From assembly GCA_946887065.1 (NCBI GenBank), contig CAMPKL010000246.1, positions 1 to 6,167 on the forward strand: DNA of 6,167 nt, in the 5' to 3' direction. Under the pieces are notes generated by a model, which made no database searches, had not been told where the DNA came from, and saw only the letters and a list, made by a program, of their open reading frames with translations. Positions 1 to 5,152 of this stretch are shown piece by piece. Source of the DNA: an uncultured Bryobacterales bacterium (GTDB lineage Bacteria; Acidobacteriota; Terriglobia; Bryobacterales; UBA6623). Each line of letters opens with the position of its first letter. Position 1 is the first letter of the stretch. A program made the position numbers and the translations under genes.

Positions 1-58
1 CAGTCCGTTTCGACACGCGGACGCCCCGATCCCGCTAGGGAGACTCCCACTCGGATCG

Positions 59-64
59 TATAAT
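59..64 (+). promoter_or_regulatory. -10 promoter box of the UxuA-like gene
   Basis: TATAAT matches the sigma-70 -10 consensus 6/6 and lies 37 bases before the ATG at 102, which would give a leader of about 30 nt. No TTGACA-like -35 is visible at the expected distance. That place is instead occupied by a small perfect inverted repeat, GGGAG-A-CTCCC at 38-48, which could be a regulator site. The box is seen in the sequence; promoter activity is inferred. Confidence 0.6.
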
Positions 65-101
65 TCGGAGTGAGAATCCGCTAGAAACAGGAGATTTTTC
101 T

Positions 102-1208
102 ATGTCAGAAAAAGTATCACGCAGACAGATGATGCAGGTCGCCGGCGTGGCCGCACTGGCCGCCGCGGGCCCGCAATCAGTCGAGGCGCAGGCAATGAAG
201 AACTGGCCGCCGGTGCTGGGCGACGACACGCCCAAGATCGTCGTTGGCGGCGGCAGGGACGCGGACCGCCTGCGGCTCTGGAAGCAAGTCGGCTTGGACT
301 ACATCATGGGATCGTTCGGTAGAGCGCCCTGGACCGTGGAAAGCATCAAGGAAGGCATGGCCGTCGCGGAAGAGGCCGGCCTCAAAGCCATCATCTCCAA
401 GTATCCGGGCAGCATGAACGACATCATCTATGGCGGCCCTGATCGCGACAAAGAAATTGAAGACTGGATCACGTCGATCCGTGCTGCGGGCGAAGCCGGG
501 CTGATCACGATGGAGTACAACTTCTACGCTAACCGGTTGATGGAAGGTTACAAAGAAGAAATCGGCCGCGGCGGCTCCGGTTACACGGCGTATGACTATG
601 AGTTGTCCAAGAACCTGCCTCCCAAAGAAGGCGCCAAGACCTCCACGCGCGCTGAACAACTGGATCGGGCCAAGTACTTCCTCGAAGCCGTCGTCCCCGA
701 AGCCGAGAAGGCGAATGTCCGGCTCGCTCTGCATCCGAACGATCCGCCGGTGCCGATCAGCCGCGGCAACGAACAGATCATGGCCACCGTCGAGCACTGG
801 AAGGACTACTTGGATCTGGTCAAGAGCCCACACAACGGCATGACTTTCGACTGCGGCGTCACGCGCGAAATGGGCGAAGATCCCGTTGCCGTCGCGCGTC
901 ACCTCGGACGCGACCGCGATTGCATCAATCACGTGCATTTCCGCAACGTCATCGTGCGCACGCCCTATGTCGATTACACCGAGGTTTGGCTGGACGAGGG
1001 CTATGTCAACATGTTCGCGGTGATGCGCGAATTGGTCGCCCAGAAGTACCCGCGCAGTCTGTACCCGGAGCACCCGCGAGCCATCGACCTCGATCGCAAT
1101 GCCGAAGGCGGTATCCGCGGTCAGTATCCGGGCGGCGGCGGCACAGCAGCGCAGATCTACAACGTGGCTTACACCAAGGCCATGCTGCAGGCCGCGCTGT
1201 CCGTTTAA
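102..1208 (+). CDS. Tat-exported UxuA/mannonate dehydratase-like TIM-barrel protein
   Basis: A 368-residue protein of the xylose-isomerase-like TIM-barrel superfamily, closest by eye to mannonate dehydratase (UxuA, which converts D-mannonate to 2-keto-3-deoxygluconate with a divalent metal). The start at 102 has AGGAGA at 89-94 with 7 nt spacing. Residues 6-11 (SRRQMM) followed by an Ala-rich stretch to about residue 31 form a twin-arginine export signal, so the enzyme probably folds in the cytoplasm and acts in the periplasm. UxuA-like blocks in order are HPNDPP (211-216), TFDCG (248-252), HVHFRN (277-282), the DEGYVNMFAV block (298-307), and YPEHP (321-325) followed by a PGGGG loop. The UxuA metal Cys and Asp appear replaced by Asp250 (with Cys251 next to it) and Glu323, so substrate and reaction are uncertain. 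It stands alone, with its own -10 box and a terminator. A related sugar-acid dehydratase or isomerase is an alternative reading. Confidence 0.8.
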   Translation: MSEKVSRRQMMQVAGVAALAAAGPQSVEAQAMKNWPPVLGDDTPKIVVGGGRDADRLRLWKQVGLDYIMGSFGRAPWTVESIKEGMAVAEEAGLKAIISKYPGSMNDIIYGGPDRDKEIEDWITSIRAAGEAGLITMEYNFYANRLMEGYKEEIGRGGSGYTAYDYELSKNLPPKEGAKTSTRAEQLDRAKYFLEAVVPEAEKANVRLALHPNDPPVPISRGNEQIMATVEHWKDYLDLVKSPHNGMTFDCGVTREMGEDPVAVARHLGRDRDCINHVHFRNVIVRTPYVDYTEVWLDEGYVNMFAVMRELVAQKYPRSLYPEHPRAIDLDRNAEGGIRGQYPGGGGTAAQIYNVAYTKAMLQAALSV

Positions 1209-1230
1209 CGATCGAAGGCAGTTCACGACA

Positions 1231-1259
1231 GGGGCGGACCAACGTGTCCGCCCCTTTTT
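1231..1259 (+). terminator. Rho-independent terminator after the UxuA-like gene
   Basis: GGGGCGGA (1231-1238) pairs perfectly with TCCGCCCC (1247-1254). An extra C-G pair at 1239/1246 leaves a 6-nt loop, and TTTTT follows at 1255-1259. It begins 22 bases after the TAA stop. This is a textbook intrinsic terminator, separating this gene from the metallo-hydrolase that starts only 22 bases further on. Confidence 0.9.
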
Positions 1260-1265
1260 CCTTGC

Positions 1266-1271
1266 TAGAAT
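1266..1271 (+). promoter_or_regulatory. -10-like box for a probable leaderless mRNA
   Basis: TAGAAT (5/6 to TATAAT) ends 9 bases before the ATG at 1281 and sits just after the preceding terminator. Transcription starting about 7 bases after the box would begin within a couple of bases of the start codon. There is no room for a Shine-Dalgarno sequence and none is seen. The octamer GCTAGAAT recurs before the gene at 2503. No clear -35 was found. Confidence 0.5.
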
Positions 1272-1280
1272 TGCTGCGCC

Positions 1281-2300
1281 ATGAGCATTTTCCGACTTAC
1301 CCTACCTGCGATCTTGTTCGCCGCTGCCTGCGCCGCCCAGACCCTAGACATCTACACGATCGATGTCGAAGGCGGTAAAGCCGTGTTGACCGTCGCGCCG
1401 TCGGGTGAATCGATGCTGGTCGACGCCGGTTGGCCTCAGTTCCGTCAACGTACGGCGTCAACCGAACGCATCGTCGAAGCAGCCAAAGCGGCTGGTTTGA
1501 CGAAGATCGACTATCTACTCATCTCGCACTACGACATCGACCACATGGGCGACGTGCCTGCCCTCGTCGATGCATTTCCAGTCGGGCACATTCTTGACCA
1601 TGGCGAGATCCACCCCAGCATGGGCGAGCGGAATCAGCAGATGTTTCGCGCTTACGCCGCCGTTCGCGAGAAGATCGGCCACACGACCCTCAAACCTGGC
1701 GATAAGTTGCCGATTAAAGGCATCGACGTCACCGTTTTAACGTCGGCGGGCGAGCAGATCCACGCGCCGATCAACGGCGGCGGCGCCACGAATCCGTTAT
1801 GCGCGCAATTCCCTGAGATCCCCGTGCGAGAGACCGACTACGAAGACAACTATTCGGTCGGCCTGCTCTACCAGTGGGGCGACTTCAGCATGGTCGATCT
1901 TGCCGACCTTGAGGCGCACCACAGTCGCGGCCTAGTCTGTCCCGCGAATCTCATCGGCACGGTCGACGTCTATCACGTCAATGTGCACGGACAGTTCAAA
2001 GGCATCGCTCCCGAGTTCGTCAACGCCATCCAGGCCCCGGTGATGATTCTGGGTAGCGGGGCGCGCAAAGGCGCTGACGCGGAGACGTGGCCCGTGCTGA
2101 GCGCCGCTCCCGGCCTGATCGACATTTGGCAAGTCCACGAGTCGCTCAATGCAGGCGAAGGCAAAAACCCGCCTGCTAAGTTCCTGGGCAACATCGAGCC
2201 GTCCGACGGTTTCCACTGGATCAAACTCTCGGTTCACGCCGACGGCAGCTTCACCGTCAGCAACCCGCGCAACAAGTTCAGCAAAACCTACGGCCGCTAG
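1281..2300 (+). CDS. Exported ComEC-type metallo-beta-lactamase-fold hydrolase
   Basis: A 339-residue MBL-fold protein of the ComEC/Rec2 C-terminal type. Residues 1-18 or 19 are a Sec signal (hydrophobic LTLPAILFAAA, then C-A-A-Q); Cys17 is a weak lipobox candidate, so a lipoprotein is possible. MBL landmarks in order: LVDAG with Asp48 (46-50); the metal motif HYDIDH at 83-88, in which the usual second His is Asp as in ComEC relatives; a DNYSVGL strand (189-195) like the ComEC N-S-x-V-L block; Asp206/Asp209 in the position of the metal-bridging Asp region; and YHVNVHG (231-237) resembling the late ComEC HHG motif. It lacks the ComEC membrane part, so it is probably a periplasmic or secreted stand-alone hydrolase, with phosphodiester or nucleic acid as possible but unproven substrates. 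No Shine-Dalgarno precedes the ATG, and no terminator with a T-run follows the TAG. Confidence 0.8.
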   Translation: MSIFRLTLPAILFAAACAAQTLDIYTIDVEGGKAVLTVAPSGESMLVDAGWPQFRQRTASTERIVEAAKAAGLTKIDYLLISHYDIDHMGDVPALVDAFPVGHILDHGEIHPSMGERNQQMFRAYAAVREKIGHTTLKPGDKLPIKGIDVTVLTSAGEQIHAPINGGGATNPLCAQFPEIPVRETDYEDNYSVGLLYQWGDFSMVDLADLEAHHSRGLVCPANLIGTVDVYHVNVHGQFKGIAPEFVNAIQAPVMILGSGARKGADAETWPVLSAAPGLIDIWQVHESLNAGEGKNPPAKFLGNIEPSDGFHWIKLSVHADGSFTVSNPRNKFSKTYGR

Positions 2301-2420
2301 CACGGCGCGGGGCTCGGCCGCCGGTGTCGTCCTGCGCCATTTCGCGCCATCCGCTGAAGGTGGCTGCGGGGGATGTCTTGGAACACGCCGACGCCGTGGC
2401 CCTCCCGCCGCCGCTTCGGC

Positions 2421-2426
2421 TAGAAT
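2421..2426 (+). promoter_or_regulatory. -10-like box of the DUF1554 gene
   Basis: TAGAAT (5/6 to TATAAT) sits inside GCTAGAAT, the same octamer that precedes the gene at 1281. It would give a leader of about 70 nt before the ATG at 2503. That leader contains short hairpins at 2439-2450 and 2450-2466. No -35 element is recognisable. The rest of 2301-2502 is GC-rich and shows no gene I can support. Confidence 0.45.
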
Positions 2427-2438
2427 GGACGGGCTACA

Positions 2439-2466
2439 GCGCATCTGCGCTCAAGAAGGGCTTGAG
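2439..2466 (+). other. Two small adjacent hairpins in the leader of the DUF1554 gene
   Basis: GCGC-ATCT-GCGC at 2439-2450 abuts CTCAAG-AAGGG-CTTGAG at 2450-2466. They share C2450, so the second has 5 or 6 pairs depending on folding. They lie 36 bases or more upstream of the start and leave the Shine-Dalgarno at 2488-2494 free. There is no T-run, so they are not a terminator. The stems are short and may be chance. Confidence 0.3.
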
Positions 2467-2502
2467 AGTCGGAAGTTCGAGTTGGACGAGGAGAAGAGAC
2501 AA

Positions 2503-3159
2503 ATGAGACTGATGAACGGGATTGTTGTGTTATCCGCGGTGACCCTATGCGCCTTGCCGGGATGGGCGCAGCAGCAGCCGCAGCAACCGATGACTTTTTT
2601 CGTCGCCAGCGCCGGCTCGGGCAACGGCGGCAACCTCGGCGGGCTTGCCGGCGCTGACGCGATCTGCCAGCGGCTCGGAGCATCGGCCGGCCGCGGCGAT
2701 GCGACGTGGCGCGCCTATTTGAGCCAGGCGGCCGGCGGAGGCCTGCCGCAGGTGAATGCGCGCGATCGTATCGGCTCCGGCCCCTGGCACAATGCAAAGG
2801 GCGCACTCATCGCCGCAAACGTCGCCGACTTGCACGAGGATCGCAACAACGTACGCAAGGACAGCGCTCTGAATGAAAAGGGAGAGCCTGTGAATGGCCG
2901 CGGCGATCAGCCGAACCGTCACGATATGTTGACCGGCTCCGACTCGATGGGACGCGCCGCCGGCACCGATCCGGCCGCCGCGACCTGCAACAACTGGGCG
3001 AGCGGCAGCGACGACCACCGCGCGATGCTCGGCCATCATGACCGGCAGGGCGGGCCCAACGCATCGTGGAACGCGGTACACAGCTCACGCGGTTGCAGTC
3101 AGACAGCGTTGGTCGGCACTGGCGGCGATGGCTTGTTTTACTGCTTCGCCGCCCAATAA
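2503..3159 (+). CDS. Secreted DUF1554/endostatin-like (lectin-like) protein
   Basis: A 218-residue protein. The start at 2503 is chosen because GAGGAGA (2488-2494) lies 8 nt upstream and because it begins a clear signal peptide (residues 1-22, cleavage after GWA). The reading frame is open further upstream, but that part overlaps the preceding gene and looks non-coding. The mature part resembles the DUF1554/endostatin-like, C-type-lectin-fold family: GNLGGLAGADAIC (43-55), TWRAYLS (68-74), NARDRIGSGPW (85-95), NGRGDQPNRHD (131-141), and GCSQ near the C-terminus with a final GLFYCFA (210-216). Four mature cysteines (55, 162, 198, 214) suggest two disulfides, fitting an extracytoplasmic location. 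The ligand is unknown; carbohydrate or surface binding is inferred from the fold only. The RGD at 133-135 is probably coincidental. It is convergent with the outer membrane protein gene and shares a hairpin terminator with it. Confidence 0.8.
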   Translation: MRLMNGIVVLSAVTLCALPGWAQQQPQQPMTFFVASAGSGNGGNLGGLAGADAICQRLGASAGRGDATWRAYLSQAAGGGLPQVNARDRIGSGPWHNAKGALIAANVADLHEDRNNVRKDSALNEKGEPVNGRGDQPNRHDMLTGSDSMGRAAGTDPAAATCNNWASGSDDHRAMLGHHDRQGGPNASWNAVHSSRGCSQTALVGTGGDGLFYCFAAQ

Positions 3160-3171
3160 GGGGAGCAGCAA

Positions 3172-3218
3172 CTCTCAAACGATGACGGCCCGTTCGAAAG
3201 AGCGGGCCGTTCGATTTT
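3172..3218. repeat. Hairpin repeat, copy 1
   Basis: This element resembles 3882-3926 in the same orientation: CTCTC, then a short A-rich stretch, GATGACGGCCCG, a loop containing TCGAAAG, CGGGCCGT and TTTT. The similarity reaches beyond the stem into the 5' flank. The two copies bracket the outer membrane protein gene. Confidence 0.7.
3185..3218. terminator. Shared terminator between convergent genes
   Basis: ACGGCCCGTTC (3185-3195) pairs with GAGCGGGCCGT (3200-3210) around a GAAA tetraloop: 11 pairs including one G-T. On the plus strand it is followed by TCGATTTT (3211-3218). On the minus strand it is followed by CATCGTTTG, a weaker T-run. It lies between the stop of the DUF1554 gene and the stop of the outer membrane protein gene, so it probably ends both transcripts. 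Confidence 0.8.
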
Positions 3219-3226
3219 GCACAGGG

Positions 3227-3841
3227 TCAGAACAGGTATGAGACGGTCGTCGAGGTCTCGATCAGATGCAACATTCCGCTGGTATCGTTAAAGAAAGGTT
3301 TGCCTATCGCGTGGTCGCGTACATCGAAGCGAAGGCCCCACTTATCCGAGAGCCGGAATTTCACGCCCGCGCCGTAGTTGTAGCCGAACTTCGATTCGCC
3401 TCGCACCTGAAAAGAAGAATAGCCGGGCGGGATAAACGCGGTTACGCCTCCGCCGCCGGTGACGAACGGGCGAACGCGGGAGTCGCGCCGCGTGGCGTGC
3501 GCGGTGAAATTGTAGGCGTAGTTGTGAATCTGGGAACTGGTTTCGCTGACGTTAGTGATTAGGTTGGTTTGATCGTCGTCTGTTACCCGGAACTTCGCAT
3601 TTTGAAACGTGTACGCCACTTCGTGCGCGAAGTACCCACGGAAGTCGAACGACATGCGAGCGCCGATGCGGACCCCGTCCGTATATTCATAGACTGTCGA
3701 ACTGTCGTCGCCGCCCCCAAAGGAAGCGATCTCGCCTTCCCGGAAGGAGCCGTATCCGGCCGTGACGCCGATTTCCGCGTATTGCGCGGAGGCGGGAATG
3801 GATAAGGCTAGGCCGACAACGGCAGAGAGGAATAATCGCAT
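3227..3841 (-). CDS. Small outer membrane beta-barrel protein
   Basis: A 204-residue protein with a Sec signal at residues 1-19 (LFLSAVVGLALSIPASA, cleavage before Gln20). The mature part alternates hydrophobic and polar residues in strands, with Gly/aromatic-rich stretches such as EIGVTAGYGSF (23-33), FAHEVAYTFQNAKF (71-84), RPFVTGGGGVTAF (124-136), FGYNYGAGVKFRL (152-164) and GLRFDVRDHAI (169-179). It ends in a strand with a terminal Phe (STTVSYLF), the signature recognised by the BAM assembly machinery. Size and pattern fit an eight-stranded OmpA/opacity-like barrel (outer-membrane beta-barrel domain family). Its specific role is unknown; adhesion or envelope structure are possibilities. 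The start gives an ideal signal peptide although the Shine-Dalgarno is weak (GAGAA close to the ATG). I find no convincing -10 box in the 55 bases between it and the upstream hairpin. Confidence 0.8.
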   Translation of the reverse strand: MRLFLSAVVGLALSIPASAQYAEIGVTAGYGSFREGEIASFGGGDDSSTVYEYTDGVRIGARMSFDFRGYFAHEVAYTFQNAKFRVTDDDQTNLITNVSETSSQIHNYAYNFTAHATRRDSRVRPFVTGGGGVTAFIPPGYSSFQVRGESKFGYNYGAGVKFRLSDKWGLRFDVRDHAIGKPFFNDTSGMLHLIETSTTVSYLF

Positions 3842-3881
3842 AGGTTCTCGACGGCACTAACCTCGATCCGGTTCCGCTCTG

Positions 3882-3926
3882 CTCTCCAAAATGATGACGG
3901 CCCGCTCGAAAGCGGGCCGTCGTTTT
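3882..3926. repeat. Hairpin repeat, copy 2
   Basis: This copy resembles 3172-3218 and lies in the same orientation, between the aldolase-like gene's stop and the outer membrane protein gene's start. It differs by a shorter loop (no AG before CGGGCC), C for T in the stem and small indels in the flanks. With copy 1 it forms a direct-repeat frame around one gene. Confidence 0.7.
3888..3926 (-). terminator. Intrinsic terminator after the aldolase-like gene
   Basis: ACGGCCCGCT (3897-3906) pairs perfectly with AGCGGGCCGT (3911-3920) around CGAA, a 10-bp stem. On the minus strand it is followed by CATCATTTT (T-run at 3891-3888), placing it about 25 bases after the aldolase-like stop. On the plus strand CGTTTT follows (3921-3926), so it may also stop antisense transcription. 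Confidence 0.75.
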
Positions 3927-3945
3927 GGTTATTGGTTGCTGGACC

Positions 3946-4947
3946 CTACCAGGGGTCGGTGCGCTTGGTGAAGGCACGACCCTTGTCCGCGCCGGGGCCG
4001 TCGCCGCCGGTGCAGATCATGACGCCGTCTTTCAATTGCTCTTCGACGTTGTTCTCATTGCAGGAGTTGAGGAATTTGACGCCGGCAGCCTTGGTCGCCG
4101 CTAGCACGCGCGAGCGCACCTGCTGCATGGCCGGGTTGGAATCGCCGCGGCCGCCTTGGCCGGGGGCGCCTACGACGTAAAAGCCGTTGTCTCCCGGACC
4201 CCATTCGGCGAAGGCAACGCCCGGCACGCGAACGGTGGATTCGACGTTGGCGCTGGCACGCGGATTCTCGATCTTGAGGCCGAAGATAAACTCGCCGTCC
4301 GGATTGAGAGGCCAGGGCTCGGCGATGCGCATATATTCAGCCGGCGTAACGCCCCAGACGGAGGAGGCGTAGCCCTGGCTGCCGTTGCCGCGGGTTCCTT
4401 GCGCCAGGCCATCCACGCGAGGCGCGAAGGGATAGCGCGCGGCTTCAATCATTAGTTTGGCCGCTTCCGGGCTTTCGGCTTGGCACAGCAAAATGCCGTG
4501 CACGCCGGCAGCCAGCGTTTGCTGGATCATCCAGGCGTTGGCGCGCAGCGCGTCGGTGGTGCCTGCAATCGGCAACGTCACCACCACGGGGGGCGTCTTG
4601 TGACCGGTGCGGGTCGGACCGGCGTCGACCAAGCCGCGCATGAACTCACGTAGTTCCATGAAGTCCAGCGGGCCATGTTCCATCTCATAGGTGATGTAAT
4701 CGGCCTTGGTCGCCGCCATCTCCTTGCCTTTTTCATAGCCGCCGCCGCTGGTTTGCGAGTAGTAGACCGGCTGGCCCTTGAGCCACAAATCGATCACGCG
4801 ATTAACGCGCTTGCCGGTACGCGTGGCCGTTTTGCCCATTTCCGGGAGCGCCGCGTTGGGCGGTGATACCGGTTGCTGTGCATAAGCAGGCGCGAGGGCC
4901 AGGACGACGGCCGCGATGCCTCCCGCCAGAATATTTTTGGTTTTCAT
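3946..4947 (-). CDS. Exported HpcH/HpaI aldolase-family protein
   Basis: A 333-residue protein. The start at 4947 is fixed by a strong AGGAGG (plus-strand CCTCCT at 4953-4958, 5 nt from the ATG) and by a Sec signal at residues 1-23 (cleavage after AYA). The body matches the HpcH/HpaI aldolase/citrate-lyase-like TIM barrel, class II metal-dependent enzymes that cleave or form 2-keto-acid aldol bonds: ADYITYEMEHGPLDF (82-96, His91 at the catalytic His position); a VHGILLCQAESPEAA strand (149-163); RYPFAPR (171-177); LKIENPRA (224-231, Glu227 as metal ligand); and EWGPGDNG (248-255, Asp253 as second metal ligand). In HpaI an Arg precedes the Pro of the VVRP segment; here the segment reads VVVTLPIAG with Leu125 in that place, so the pyruvate-binding Arg may be missing. 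It is longer than typical HpaI (about 260 residues) because of the leader and a Gly-rich C-terminal extension. The periplasmic location is unusual and the substrate is unknown. Confidence 0.8.
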   Translation of the reverse strand: MKTKNILAGGIAAVVLALAPAYAQQPVSPPNAALPEMGKTATRTGKRVNRVIDLWLKGQPVYYSQTSGGGYEKGKEMAATKADYITYEMEHGPLDFMELREFMRGLVDAGPTRTGHKTPPVVVTLPIAGTTDALRANAWMIQQTLAAGVHGILLCQAESPEAAKLMIEAARYPFAPRVDGLAQGTRGNGSQGYASSVWGVTPAEYMRIAEPWPLNPDGEFIFGLKIENPRASANVESTVRVPGVAFAEWGPGDNGFYVVGAPGQGGRGDSNPAMQQVRSRVLAATKAAGVKFLNSCNENNVEEQLKDGVMICTGGDGPGADKGRAFTKRTDPW

Positions 4948-4974
4948 GCAGTCCTCCTCAGGGTGCGCCTGCCG

Positions 4975-4980
4975 AGTATA
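4975..4980 (-). promoter_or_regulatory. -10-like box of the aldolase-like gene
   Basis: The minus strand reads TATACT (5/6 to TATAAT), giving a leader of about 20 nt ahead of the AGGAGG at 4953-4958. A partial -35 (TTGCCG, minus strand of 4996-5001) lies 15 bases away, shorter than ideal. The 205-bp divergent gap 4948-5152 holds this box, the one for the peptidase gene, and no other gene I can see. Confidence 0.5.
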
Positions 4981-5085
4981 GCTGAAGCCCGCGGCCGGCA
5001 AGGGGTACTCGCGTGGGATTCCAGACACAAAGGACACCCGGTGGAGCTGCGGCGGACGGCGTGCAGCAAACGGTCTGTTATCGGG

Positions 5086-5091
5086 TAAACT
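5086..5091 (+). promoter_or_regulatory. -10-like box with overlapping palindrome, peptidase gene
   Basis: TAAACT (4/6 to TATAAT) lies 61 bases before the GTG start. It is embedded in GGGTA-AAC-TACCC (5083-5095), a perfect 5-bp inverted repeat that could be an operator, although a repeat this short also arises by chance. No -35 is evident. Confidence 0.35.
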
Positions 5092-5152
5092 ACCCCCATT
5101 GTCGGCCGAATCGCGGAAGCCTTCGCCTTTCTTCGCGGTGGGAGTTACGCTC

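Noticed and set aside
1..38. Possible C-terminal end of an upstream plus-strand gene (a frame ending in TAG at 36-38)
   Set aside because: Only about a dozen codons are visible, and other frames are also open there, so nothing supports one reading.
177..1226. Long open frame (349 codons) on the minus strand, almost fully antisense to the UxuA-like gene
   Set aside because: Its product is a low-complexity mix of Asp, His, Val, Ala and Arg with no recognisable motif, as expected opposite a GC-rich coding frame. The plus-strand gene has family motifs, a ribosome site, a promoter and a terminator.
920..1378. 152-codon plus-strand frame spanning the terminator at 1231-1259
   Set aside because: It overlaps two confident genes in a different frame, its product is Arg/His-rich without motifs, and it would cross a strong terminator.
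2291..2320. CGGCCG repeated at 2291-2296 and 2315-2320 as a terminator of the metallo-hydrolase gene
   Set aside because: The hexamer is itself palindromic and GC-rich DNA gives such pairs often; the spacing is loose and there is no T-run after it.
2149..2502. Upstream in-frame extension of the DUF1554 gene
   Set aside because: It overlaps the end of the metallo-hydrolase gene in another frame, has Ser/Arg/Ala-rich low-complexity sequence, and would bury the signal peptide that begins at 2503 behind a good Shine-Dalgarno.
2324..2506. 60-codon frame with a GTG start whose stop overlaps the DUF1554 start as ATGA
   Set aside because: The overlap suggests translational coupling, but there is no Shine-Dalgarno, the -10-like box at 2421-2426 falls inside it, and the product has no recognisable feature.
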